This document shows, in pieces, positions 17,691 through 25,870 of a stretch of 64,000 nt of DNA (position 1 is the first letter of the stretch; the number at the start of each line of letters is the position of its first letter). A program made the position numbers and the translations under genes. Source of the DNA: Falsiroseomonas tokyonensis (lineage in GTDB: Bacteria; Pseudomonadota; Alphaproteobacteria; Acetobacterales; Acetobacteraceae); NCBI RefSeq assembly GCF_019024325.1, contig NZ_JAFNJS010000005.1:310001-374000 (forward strand), written 5' to 3'. The notes under the pieces are model-generated. The model did not search any database. It was not told the DNA's origin and saw only the letters and a list, made by a program, of their open reading frames with translations.

Positions 17691-19076
17691 ATGCCCGATA
17701 ACCGGCCGGCCGATCGCAAGGAATCCACTCTCTTCGGGGAGATGCGGCGCATGGTGCGCACCTCCGGCGCCGTGGGCGGCATCGCCGCGCGCGTGGCGGG
17801 GGAGCGGTTCCTCGGCATCAAGACCGACAAGACCGCGCATGCGGAGGATCTGAAGCAGATCCTGGGCGGGCTGAAGGGCCCGCTGATGAAGGTGGCGCAG
17901 TTCCTGTCCACGGTGCCGGAGGCGCTGCCGGAGGAATACGCGCAGGAACTGGCCACGCTGCAATCCAATGCCCCGCCGATGGGCTGGGCCTTCGTGCGCC
18001 GCCGCATGCAAGGCGAACTCGGCCCCGCCTGGCAGTCCCGCTTTACCAGTTTCAGCCAGGAAGCGGTGGCGGCCGCCAGCCTCGGCCAGGTGCATCGCGC
18101 GACGCTGCCGGATGGGCGGGATGTCGCCTGCAAGCTGCAATACCCGGACATGCCGAGCGTGGTGGAGGCCGATCTGCGCCAGCTGAAGATGGCGCTGAAC
18201 CTCTATCGCCGCATGGACAGCACGCTGGACAATGCCGAGGCCTACCAGGAACTTTCGGCCCGGCTGCGGGAGGAACTCGACTACGAGCGCGAGGCCAGCC
18301 ACATGCGGCTGTACGGCGCCATGCTGGCCGGCACGCCCGGCGTCGCCGTGCCCACCGCGGTGCCGGAACTGACCACCAAGCGCCTGCTGACCATGTCCTG
18401 GCTGGAGGGCCGCCCGATCCTGCGCCGGCTGGAGGAAGACCCGCCGGAGGAGGAGCGCAATGCCTATGCCCGCGCCCTGTTCCGCGCCTGGTACGTGCCC
18501 TTCTACCGCTACGGCGTGATCCACGGCGATCCCCACCTCGGCAACTACCAGGTGCGGCCGGATGCCGAGGTGGGGCATGGCGTGAACCTGCTCGACTTCG
18601 GCGTGATCCGCATCTTCCCCGCCAGCTTCGTCACCGGCGTGGTGATGCTGTACGAGGCGGTGCGCGACGACGACCGCGAGAAGGCCGCGCATGCCTATGG
18701 CATCTGGGGTTTCCGGAACCTGTCCAAGGAGACGATGGAGGTTCTGAACCTCTGGGCGCGCTTCCTGTACGAGCCGTTGGTCGAGGACAAGGTCCGCTCC
18801 ATCACGCCGTCCGACGACCCCAGCTATGGCCGCAAGGTCGCCCAGACGGTGCATGAGGGGCTGAAGCGGACCGGCGGGGTGAAGATCCCGCGCGAATTCC
18901 CGCTGATGGACCGCGCGGCGATCGGCCTGGGCAGCGTCTTCTTCCGCCTCAAGGCGCAGGCCAATTGGCACCGGCTGTTCATGGAGCTGGTGCACGACCA
19001 TTCGGAAGCCGCGGTGGCCGAGCGCCAGCGCGCCGCGGTGCTGGCCGCCGGCGTGCCGGACAGCCTGGTAGGCTGA
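17691..19076 (+). CDS. ABC1/AarF (UbiB-like) atypical kinase
   Basis: 461 residues from ATG 17691, four bases after the pepF stop. It has ABC1-family motifs: KGPLMKVAQFLST in place of KxGQ, AAASLGQVHRA as the Ala-rich loop, DVACKLQYP with the catalytic Lys, VIHGDPHLGN and LLDFG. Members include UbiB/COQ8, which supports ubiquinone synthesis and lipid handling at the membrane. It lacks the C-terminal membrane helices of E. coli UbiB, so it is closer to the soluble ADCK-like subgroup. A GCGCGCCCC hairpin closes it against the convergent gene. Confidence 0.9.
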   Translation: MPDNRPADRKESTLFGEMRRMVRTSGAVGGIAARVAGERFLGIKTDKTAHAEDLKQILGGLKGPLMKVAQFLSTVPEALPEEYAQELATLQSNAPPMGWAFVRRRMQGELGPAWQSRFTSFSQEAVAAASLGQVHRATLPDGRDVACKLQYPDMPSVVEADLRQLKMALNLYRRMDSTLDNAEAYQELSARLREELDYEREASHMRLYGAMLAGTPGVAVPTAVPELTTKRLLTMSWLEGRPILRRLEEDPPEEERNAYARALFRAWYVPFYRYGVIHGDPHLGNYQVRPDAEVGHGVNLLDFGVIRIFPASFVTGVVMLYEAVRDDDREKAAHAYGIWGFRNLSKETMEVLNLWARFLYEPLVEDKVRSITPSDDPSYGRKVAQTVHEGLKRTGGVKIPREFPLMDRAAIGLGSVFFRLKAQANWHRLFMELVHDHSEAAVAERQRAAVLAAGVPDSLVG

Positions 19077-19084
19077 CCCGGAAG

Positions 19085-19105
19085 GCGCGCCCCGGCGGGG
19101 CGCGC
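19085..19105. terminator. Bidirectional hairpin between convergent genes
   Basis: GCGCGCCCC (19085-19093) and GGGGCGCGC (19097-19105) with loop GGC lie between the ABC1 kinase stop (19076) and the TctC-type gene stop (19116). There is no U-tract, but position and strength fit a shared terminator. Confidence 0.6.
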
Positions 19106-19115
19106 TCCCCGAGGG

Positions 19116-20117
19116 TCAGTCCAGCGTGGCGCCCGAGGCTTCGACCAGCCCCTTCCAGAACTGCTCCTGCTCCTGCAGGTAGCGGCCATAGGCGGCCGGG
19201 CTCTCGTCCCAGACCGGGGTGAAGCCCAGCGGCTCCATCCGCGCCTTGAAATCATCCGAACGGGCGATCTGCACCAGCGCCTCATGCAGGCGGTTGACGA
19301 TCGGCTCCGGCGTACCGGCCGGCGCGTTCACCGCGTACCAGCTCTGCATGTCGATGCCCTGGTTCGGGAAGAGCTCCTTCATGCTCGGCACCTCGCGCAG
19401 TTCCGGCACATAGGTCACGCGATCGGCGGAGCCCACGGCGAGCGCCCGGAAGCGGCCCTCCCGCACATGCGGCATCAGCGCCGGGATCACGTCGAACATC
19501 ATGTCGATATTGCCAGACAGCAGGTCCGCGATGGCGGGGCCGCCGCCGCGATAGGGCACATGGGTGATCTCCATGCCCGCCGCGGCGTTGATGCGCGCCA
19601 GCGTCAGGTGGCTGACCGTGCCGGCGCCGGAGGAGCCCATGGTGACGGCGCCGCGTTCGCGCTTCGCCGCGGCCACCAGGTCCGCGAAGCTGCGCCAGGG
19701 CTTGTCGGCATTCACCACCAGCAACACCGTTCCCGTGGTCACCCGCGTCACCGGCGTCAGGTCGCGGATCGGGTCGAAGGGCATGGAGCGGCGGAACAGG
19801 AACTTGTTGGCGGCCAGGATGGTCGCCGTGCCGAGCAGCACGGTGTAGCCATCCTTCGGCGCCTTCGCGACCACGTCGCCGCCGATATTGCCGCCAGCGC
19901 CGCCGCGATTGTCCACGGTGATGGTCTGGCCGAGGATCGGCTGCAGGCGCTCTGCCAGCAGGCGGCCGGTGATGTCCACGGCGCCGCCGGGGGCGAAGGG
20001 CACCACGATGCGGATCGGCCGCTGCGGCCAATTGCCCTGGGCGAGGGACGGGGTGGCCAGCGGCAGGGCGGCGGCGGCGCCGAGCAGGGTCCGGCGCGAC
20101 AGGGGGGGAAGTTTCAT
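19116..20117 (-). CDS. Bug/TctC-type periplasmic substrate-binding protein
   Basis: 333 residues from ATG 20117. Twin-arginine-like leader LSRRTLLGAAAALPLATPSLA, then WPQRPIRIVVPFAPGGAVDITGR, VDNRGGAGGNIG and HVPYRGGGPAIADLLSGNID, all hallmarks of the Bug family linked to tripartite tricarboxylate transporters. It binds a small carboxylate in the periplasm. No TctA/TctB membrane genes lie nearby, which is common for this over-expanded family. It is divergent from another orphan binding protein 101 bases away. Confidence 0.92.
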   Translation of the reverse strand: MKLPPLSRRTLLGAAAALPLATPSLAQGNWPQRPIRIVVPFAPGGAVDITGRLLAERLQPILGQTITVDNRGGAGGNIGGDVVAKAPKDGYTVLLGTATILAANKFLFRRSMPFDPIRDLTPVTRVTTGTVLLVVNADKPWRSFADLVAAAKRERGAVTMGSSGAGTVSHLTLARINAAAGMEITHVPYRGGGPAIADLLSGNIDMMFDVIPALMPHVREGRFRALAVGSADRVTYVPELREVPSMKELFPNQGIDMQSWYAVNAPAGTPEPIVNRLHEALVQIARSDDFKARMEPLGFTPVWDESPAAYGRYLQEQEQFWKGLVEASGATLD

Positions 20118-20218
20118 GCAGAGGCTCCGAGGGAAATGATGATCCGGCCAGTCCAACGCCCGGCGCTGGCAAATGTCGATGGCGCGCCGCATGCTGCCTT
20201 TTCCAGAAGGAATCCGCC

Positions 20219-21172
20219 ATGCACCGCCGCACCCTGATGCTCGCTGCCCCCGCCATCGTGGCAGCCTCCGGCGCCCGGGCACAGGCCGCCCCGCTGCCCT
20301 TCTACACCGCCGGGCCGGGCAGTGCATTCCTGCCCTATGGCGAGGCCCTGGCGCGGTTCCTGTCCCCCAGGGGCGTGGCGGTGGAGGTCCGGCGCTCCGC
20401 CGGCAGCCTCGAGAACCTTCGGCGCGTGGAGGATGAGCCGGGCGCCATCGGCACCGCCTTCCTCGGCAGCGTGGTGGATGCCCTGCAGGGCACGCCGGCC
20501 GCCGGCGGGCGGCGGCATCGTGCGGTGCGCGCGCTGTCCCCGATGTATGAGACGGGCTTCATGGCCGCCGCGCCGCGGGCCCGCGGCCTGGTGCGCTTCG
20601 CCGACCTTGCGGGCCGGAAGGTGGGCTGCGGCCCGGCGCGCGGCCCGGCCGAAACCTTCTTCCGCGCCGCAGCCGAGGTCGCTGGCATTTCCGCCGAGAT
20701 CGTCTCCGGCGACAGCGCACCGCTGGCCGAGGCCGTTCTGCGCGGCGAGATCGATGCGCTGTGGCAGGGCGCCGTCTTGCCGATCCCGGCGCTGGTCCGG
20801 GTGGCGGATGGCGTGGACAGCGTCATCATCGGGCCGGGAGAGGAGATTGCCCGCGGCGTCGTCGCGCGCCTGCCCCACCTGGCGCCGCTGACGGTTGCCG
20901 CCGGCACCTATCGCGGGCAGGACGCCCCCGTATTCTCCTTCGCCGCCTGGAATTTCGTCATCGCCAATGCGGCGCTGCCGGAGGAGGTGGCCTATGCCCT
21001 GACCCGCGCGGTCCTGTCGTCCAGCGATCCACGTCGGGAGATTTCCGCGGCCGCTGCCGGAACACGGGCGGAAAATGCCGGAACCAACCGGGTGCTGACC
21101 TTCCACCCCGGTGCCGCGCAGGCGCTGCGGGAGGCGGGCGCGGCGGTGCCGGAGATCGCCGCGCCGGCCTGA
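20219..21172 (+). CDS. TAXI-family TRAP transporter solute-binding protein
   Basis: 317 residues with leader MHRRTLMLAAPAIVAASGARA. The mature part starts with PFYTAGPGSAFLPYGEALARFL, and VEVRRSAGSLENLRRVEDEPG matches the TAXI-family ligand-binding layout. TRAP transporters use such proteins with DctQ/DctM-like membrane subunits, none of which is present here. The sequence is rather divergent and shorter in the C-terminal lobe, so substrate cannot be predicted. The ORF stop at 21172 is close to the convergent DUF3891 stop at 21178. Confidence 0.8.
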   Translation: MHRRTLMLAAPAIVAASGARAQAAPLPFYTAGPGSAFLPYGEALARFLSPRGVAVEVRRSAGSLENLRRVEDEPGAIGTAFLGSVVDALQGTPAAGGRRHRAVRALSPMYETGFMAAAPRARGLVRFADLAGRKVGCGPARGPAETFFRAAAEVAGISAEIVSGDSAPLAEAVLRGEIDALWQGAVLPIPALVRVADGVDSVIIGPGEEIARGVVARLPHLAPLTVAAGTYRGQDAPVFSFAAWNFVIANAALPEEVAYALTRAVLSSSDPRREISAAAAGTRAENAGTNRVLTFHPGAAQALREAGAAVPEIAAPA

Positions 21173-21177
21173 CGACC

Positions 21178-21948
21178 TCAGCCCGGCACGAGGCGGGCCG
21201 AGACCGGTTGCACCGGGGCGGCGGCCAGGTCGGCGCGCATCGCCGCCTCATCGGTCCATTGCGCGCCGGCCGGCAGGCGGCGGGCGCGCCAGGTCAGCGT
21301 CACCTCCGCCAGGCGGAAGGGCCAGGGGGCGATGGCGATGCTGCCATTGCCCTCGCTCAGCGCCAGCTTCACCGAGCTGCCATCCGCCATGGGCGCGGTG
21401 CCGACGCCGCCGATGGTCTCGATGCCCCCGCAGACCGCCAGGCTCAGCGCATCCGTCACCGCGACAAGTGCCGCGGCCGTCTGCACCTGCGCCTCCGTCG
21501 CGCCGAGATGGGCGGCCAGGTCATGCTGCACCACGGCCTGTTCCGTCAGGTAGCGTTCCGCCGCCTCGGCATCCTCCCGGTCCAGCTGGTGGCGGTCGGC
21601 GTAGCTGCCGTAGATCAGGCTGCCATGCCGGCTGACCAGCAGTGCCACCCAGGGGCCCCAGCTGGCCAGCGCCCGGGCCACGCCGGCGGCCCACATTGGC
21701 GCATGGGACCGGGCGCCGACGGCGCGGAAGACATGCGGGCGGCCGGTGGTGGCATCCAGCGTCGGCGCCGCCTCCCAGTCCATCCAGGCGACATCGTGCT
21801 GGGCGCAGGCGGTCGCCACCTCCTCGAAGGGGTCGAGGGCGGCGAAGCCGGGCGCGCCCCAGGCGCGGGCGAGTTGGCCGGAGACCAGCGCATGCATGGG
21901 CTGGCTGATCGCCAGGGTGGAACCGTCGGGCAGGTCGCGGAGGAGCAT
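21178..21948 (-). CDS. DUF3891 family protein
   Basis: 256 residues. It reads as a DUF3891 member: QPMHALVSGQLARAWG near the start, DVAWMDWEAAPTLDATTGRP, and SRHGSLIYGSYA in the middle. The His/Asp-rich pattern (QHDVAWMDW) suggests a metal-binding hydrolase-like fold related to HD proteins, but the function of the family is not known. It converges on the TAXI gene and is divergent from pntAA, with about 165 bases between the starts of the two. Confidence 0.75.
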   Translation of the reverse strand: MLLRDLPDGSTLAISQPMHALVSGQLARAWGAPGFAALDPFEEVATACAQHDVAWMDWEAAPTLDATTGRPHVFRAVGARSHAPMWAAGVARALASWGPWVALLVSRHGSLIYGSYADRHQLDREDAEAAERYLTEQAVVQHDLAAHLGATEAQVQTAAALVAVTDALSLAVCGGIETIGGVGTAPMADGSSVKLALSEGNGSIAIAPWPFRLAEVTLTWRARRLPAGAQWTDEAAMRADLAAAPVQPVSARLVPG

Positions 21949-22028
21949 TCGAGGAGGATGGGCGCCGGCCCGGGGGCCGGCAATCCCCGTTTCGCGGCCG
22001 TTCCGCAGCCCGCCGGAACGTGGCGTCC

Positions 22029-22056
22029 TTGCAAGACTTGCAACACGCCTTCATAT
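22029..22056 (+). promoter_or_regulatory. Possible sigma-70 promoter upstream of pntAA
   Basis: TTGCAA (22029-22034) and TCATAT (22051-22056) are separated by 16 bases, about 60 bases upstream of the pntAA ATG. A second TTGCAA follows at 22039. The match is weak, but it is the only A/T-rich hexamer pair in the gap. Inference only. Confidence 0.3.
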
Positions 22057-22114
22057 GGCGCCGACTTCGGAAGCTAAGCAAACGGGTGCCGGAAGCAGGT
22101 AGGGGGTCGCATTG

Positions 22115-23263
22115 ATGCGCGTTGCGGTATTGCGCGAAAGGCGTGGGGCGGAGACGCGGGTGGCCGCGACGCCGGAGACGGCGAAGAAGCTCATCGCCAT
22201 GGGTTGCACCGTGGCGGTGGAGGCCGGCGCCGGCCTCGCCTCGGGCTTCCCGGACAATCTCTATGCCGAGGCGGGGGCGGAGATCGCCCCGGATGCGGCC
22301 AGCGCCCTGGCCAATGCCGGGCTGGTGCTGAAGGTGCGCGCCCCGCTCGGCACCGGGGAGGGTGAGGTGGACGAGCTCGCCCTGATCCCGCGCGGCGCGA
22401 TCCTGGTCGGCACGCTCGGCGCCAACCGCGCCATGGCCGAAACCTATGCGCAGATGGGCATCGAGGCCTGTTCCATGGAGCTGCTGCCGCGCATCACCCG
22501 CGCGCAGTCGATGGACGTGCTGTCCTCCCAGGCCAACCTGGCAGGGTATCGCGCTGTGATCGAGGCGGCCGACGCCTTCGACCGCGGCTTCCCCATGCTG
22601 ATGACGGCCGCCGGCACCATCCCCGCCGCCAATGTCTTCATCATGGGCGCGGGCGTCGCCGGCCTGCAGGCCATCGCCACCGCGCGCCGCCTGGGCGGCC
22701 GCGTCTCCGCCACCGATGTGCGGCCGGCGGCGAAGGAGGAGATCAAGTCCCTCGGCGCCACCTTCGTCGGCTATGAGGATGAGGAGAGCAAGGCGGCGCA
22801 GACCGCGGGCGGCTATGCCAAGCAGCTCTCGGCCGAATTCTACGCCAAGCAGGCCGAGGTGGTGGCCGCGCATATCGCCAAGCAGGACATCGTGGTCACC
22901 ACGGCCCTGGTGCAGGGCCGCAAGGCGCCGATCCTGGTGAATGAGGCGATGGTCGCCTCGATGAAGCCGGGCAGCGTCATCGTGGACATCGCGGCCGATG
23001 CCGGCGGCAATTGCGCCGCCACCGTGCCGGGCGAGATGACGGTGACCGGCAACGGCGTGAAGATCCTCGGCTACCGCAACTGGCCGGGCCGGATTTCCGG
23101 CGCCTCCTCCGCGCTCTATGCGCGCAACCTGCTGACCTTCCTGACCACCTTCTGGGACAAGGAGGCATCGAAGCCGGTGCTGAAGGAAGACGATGACATC
23201 GTGAAGGGCGTGCAGCTGACCCGCGGCGGGGCCGTGGTGCACGCCTCGCTCCCGGCCGCCTGA
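22115..23263 (+). CDS. pntAA: Proton-translocating NAD(P) transhydrogenase subunit alpha, part 1 (NAD-binding)
   Basis: 382 residues. ATG 22115 is used because AGGGGG stands 8 bases upstream; a TTG directly before it is less likely. This is domain I of the transhydrogenase, holding the NAD(H) site (MGAGVAGLQAIATARRLGG, VSATDVRP) and the RQD-type loop region (ACSMELLPRITRAQSMDVLSSQ, shown here in two halves by meaning). The split PntAA/PntAB/PntB arrangement is typical of alphaproteobacteria. The complex uses the proton gradient to reduce NADP+ with NADH, supplying NADPH. Confidence 0.95.
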   Translation: MRVAVLRERRGAETRVAATPETAKKLIAMGCTVAVEAGAGLASGFPDNLYAEAGAEIAPDAASALANAGLVLKVRAPLGTGEGEVDELALIPRGAILVGTLGANRAMAETYAQMGIEACSMELLPRITRAQSMDVLSSQANLAGYRAVIEAADAFDRGFPMLMTAAGTIPAANVFIMGAGVAGLQAIATARRLGGRVSATDVRPAAKEEIKSLGATFVGYEDEESKAAQTAGGYAKQLSAEFYAKQAEVVAAHIAKQDIVVTTALVQGRKAPILVNEAMVASMKPGSVIVDIAADAGGNCAATVPGEMTVTGNGVKILGYRNWPGRISGASSALYARNLLTFLTTFWDKEASKPVLKEDDDIVKGVQLTRGGAVVHASLPAA

Positions 23264-23275
23264 GGAGATCGCCCG

Positions 23276-23671
23276 ATGAACCCGCAACAGATCGCCAATG
23301 AGGCGGCCTCCCTTTCCGACCGCGCCGCGCAGCTCGCCGAGCATGCCCGCCAGCTGGCGGAGGTCGCCGCCCCCGTCGCCGCCGCCGCCGAGCCCTTCCT
23401 GCTGCTGCTGACCATCTTCCTGATGGCCTGCTTCGTCGGCTACTACGTGGTGTGGAACGTGACCCCGGCGCTGCATTCGCCGCTGATGGGCGTCACCAAC
23501 GCCATCTCCTCCGTCATCGTGGTGGGCGCCATCCTGGCCACCGGCCTTGCCGATAGCTGGGCCGCCAAGGCCTTCGGCTTCATCGCCGTGACCCTCGCCT
23601 CCGTGAACATCTTCGGTGGCTTCATGGTGACGCGACGCATGCTCGCGATGTTCAAGAAGAAGGGCAGCTGA
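23276..23671 (+). CDS. pntAB: NAD(P) transhydrogenase subunit alpha, part 2 (membrane)
   Basis: 131 residues: an N-terminal Ala/Glu-rich helix, then membrane helices ([37 protein letters not shown] and [19 protein letters not shown]). It forms part of proton-channel domain II. GGAGAT precedes the ATG, 12 bases after pntAA, and pntB starts 2 bases after its stop, so the three are one operon. Confidence 0.95.
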   Translation: MNPQQIANEAASLSDRAAQLAEHARQLAEVAAPVAAAAEPFLLLLTIFLMACFVGYYVVWNVTPALHSPLMGVTNAISSVIVVGAILATGLADSWAAKAFGFIAVTLASVNIFGGFMVTRRMLAMFKKKGS

Positions 23672-23673
23672 GC

Positions 23674-25083
23674 ATGGCACAGACCCTTTCGACGCTGGCC
23701 TACCTGGTCGCGTCCGTCCTGTTCATCATGGCGCTGCGGGGCCTTTCGAACCCCGAGACCAGCCGCCAGGGCAACCTGTTCGGCATGGTCGGCATGGGCA
23801 TCGCGATCGTCGCGACCCTGCTGAAGCCGGGCATGGGCGCGGGCGGCATCGTGCTGGTGCTGGCCGGCCTCGCCATCGGCGGCACCATCGGCACGCTGCT
23901 GGCGCAGCGCATCCAGATGACCTCCCTGCCGCAGCTGGTCGCGGCCTTCCACAGCCTGGTCGGCATGGCCGCCGTCTTCGTGGCGGCGGCCGCCTTCTAC
24001 TCGCCCGAGAGCTTCGGCATCGGCTATGCGGGCAACATCAAGGGCGCGTCCCTGGTGGAGATGTCGCTGGGCCTGGCGATCGGCGCCATCACCTTCTCCG
24101 GCTCCGTGATCGCCTTCGCGAAGCTGGACGGGCGCATGTCCGGCTCGCCGATCATCTTCAAGGGCCAGCACATGCTGAACGCGGCGCTGGGCGCGCTGCT
24201 GCTGGTGCTGGTGATCGCCTTCGTCGCGACGGGCTCGCCCTTCCTGTTCTGGCTGATCGCGATCCTGTCCTTCGTGCTCGGCTTCCTGCTGATCATCCCG
24301 ATCGGCGGCGCGGACATGCCCGTGGTTGTCTCCATGCTGAACAGCTATTCCGGCTGGGCGGCGGCGGGCATCGGCTTCACCATCGGCAACCTTCTGCTGA
24401 TCGTCACGGGAGCCCTGGTCGGCGCCTCCGGCGCCATCCTGTCCTACATCATGTGCAAGGGCATGAACCGCAGCATCATCAACGTGCTGCTGGGCGGCTT
24501 TGGCAGTGACTCGGGCGCCGCGGCCGGCCCGGGTGCGGGCGGCGCGGACCGTGCGCCGGTGAAGGCGGGCAGCCCCGAGGACGCCGCCTACATCATGAAG
24601 AACGCCCAGAAGATCATCATCGTGCCGGGCTACGGCATGGCGGTGGCGCAGGCGCAGCAGGTGGTCCGCGAAATGGCCGACCTGCTGAAGAAGGAAGGCG
24701 CCGAGATCTCCTACGCCATCCACCCCGTCGCGGGCCGCATGCCCGGCCATATGAACGTGCTGCTGGCCGAGGCGAACGTGCCCTATGACGAAGTGCATGA
24801 GCTGGAGGAGATCAACGCCGAATTCGCCGAGGCCGATGTGGCCTATGTGATCGGCGCCAACGACGTGACCAACCCGGCGGCGAAGACCGACAAGAGCTCC
24901 GCCATCTACGGCATGCCGATCCTGGACGTGGAGAAGGCGAAGACGGTGTTCTTCGTGAAGCGCGGCATGGCCAGCGGCTATGCCGGCGTGGAGAACGAGC
25001 TGTTCTTCCGCCCCAACACCATGATGCTGTTCGGCGATGCCAAGAAGGTGACGCAGCAGATCGTGCAGAGCCTTCAGAAGTAG
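23674..25083 (+). CDS. pntB: NAD(P) transhydrogenase subunit beta
   Basis: 469 residues. The first 270 or so contain about eight to nine membrane helices of domain II. The C-terminal domain III binds NADP(H): IIIVPGYGMAVAQAQQ, YAIHPVAGRMPGHMNVLLAEA and VIGANDVTNPAA are characteristic. It completes the pntAA-pntAB-pntB operon, with only 2 bases between pntAB and pntB. A strong hairpin follows the stop. Confidence 0.96.
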   Translation: MAQTLSTLAYLVASVLFIMALRGLSNPETSRQGNLFGMVGMGIAIVATLLKPGMGAGGIVLVLAGLAIGGTIGTLLAQRIQMTSLPQLVAAFHSLVGMAAVFVAAAAFYSPESFGIGYAGNIKGASLVEMSLGLAIGAITFSGSVIAFAKLDGRMSGSPIIFKGQHMLNAALGALLLVLVIAFVATGSPFLFWLIAILSFVLGFLLIIPIGGADMPVVVSMLNSYSGWAAAGIGFTIGNLLLIVTGALVGASGAILSYIMCKGMNRSIINVLLGGFGSDSGAAAGPGAGGADRAPVKAGSPEDAAYIMKNAQKIIIVPGYGMAVAQAQQVVREMADLLKKEGAEISYAIHPVAGRMPGHMNVLLAEANVPYDEVHELEEINAEFAEADVAYVIGANDVTNPAAKTDKSSAIYGMPILDVEKAKTVFFVKRGMASGYAGVENELFFRPNTMMLFGDAKKVTQQIVQSLQK

Positions 25084-25092
25084 CCTCGCGCA

Positions 25093-25116
25093 CCCCCGGC
25101 CTCAGCAGGCCGGGGG
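25093..25116 (+). terminator. Terminator-like hairpin after pntB
   Basis: CCCCCGGCCT (25093-25102) and AGGCCGGGGG (25107-25116), loop CAGC, ten perfect pairs 9 bases after the pntB stop. There is no U-run, as is common in this genome. Confidence 0.65.
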
Positions 25117-25135
25117 CTGCAGGTGAGGGGCCCGC

Positions 25136-25870
25136 ATGGACGAGTTCCTGCTTTTCACCGCGGTGGGCTTCCTGGCGCAGATGGTCGATGGCGCCTGCGG
25201 CATGGCCTATGGGCTGACGGCCACCACCGTGCTGGTCTCGCTGGGCACCCATCCGGCGGTGGCCAGCGCCAGCGTGCATGCGGCAGAGGTCTTCACCACC
25301 GGCGCTTCCGGCTTCGCCCATTGGCGGCTTCGCAATGTCGATCCGCGGCTGGTGGCGCGGCTGGCGCTGCCCGGCATGGCGGGCGGCATCGCCGGGGCGC
25401 TGCTGGCCTCCAGCCTGCCCATGCAGGTCATCCGCCCGGTGGTCAGCGCCTATCTGCTCGGCATGGGGGCGCTGATCCTCTGGCGCGCCTGGCGGCCGCC
25501 GGAGGCGCAAGCGGGGCGGCCGGTGACGCTGCTGGGCCTCGGCGGCGGCTTCCTGGATGCGGCGGGCGGCGGCGGCTGGGGACCGATCGTCACCTCCACC
25601 CTGATCGGCCGCGGCGATGTGCCGCGCATCGCCATCGGCTCGACCAATGCGGCCGAGTTCTTCGTCACCCTGGCCATCACGGCCGCCTTCTTCACCGCCA
25701 TCGGGCTGGAGCTGTGGCAGGCGATCCTCGGCCTGGTGGTGGGCGGCGTGCTGGCCGCGCCCCTGGCCGCCCTGGTGGCGCGGCAGGTGCCGGCGCGCGG
25801 GCTGATGCTGCTGGTGGGCCTGGTCATCATGCTGCTGTCGCTGCGCAGCCTGGCCGGGGCGCTGTCCTAG
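25136..25870 (+). CDS. TauE/SafE family membrane permease
   Basis: 244 residues with about seven hydrophobic segments. FLAQMVDGACGMAYGLTATTVLVSLG and GLGGGFLDAAGGGGWGPIVTSTLIGRG are the two internally repeated TauE/SafE motifs. These proteins export sulfite or organosulfonate-derived anions, or act as general anion permeases. The neighbours give no substrate. Its TAG stop overlaps the stop of the convergent aminotransferase within CTAG at 25867-25870. Confidence 0.9.
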   Translation: MDEFLLFTAVGFLAQMVDGACGMAYGLTATTVLVSLGTHPAVASASVHAAEVFTTGASGFAHWRLRNVDPRLVARLALPGMAGGIAGALLASSLPMQVIRPVVSAYLLGMGALILWRAWRPPEAQAGRPVTLLGLGGGFLDAAGGGGWGPIVTSTLIGRGDVPRIAIGSTNAAEFFVTLAITAAFFTAIGLELWQAILGLVVGGVLAAPLAALVARQVPARGLMLLVGLVIMLLSLRSLAGALS

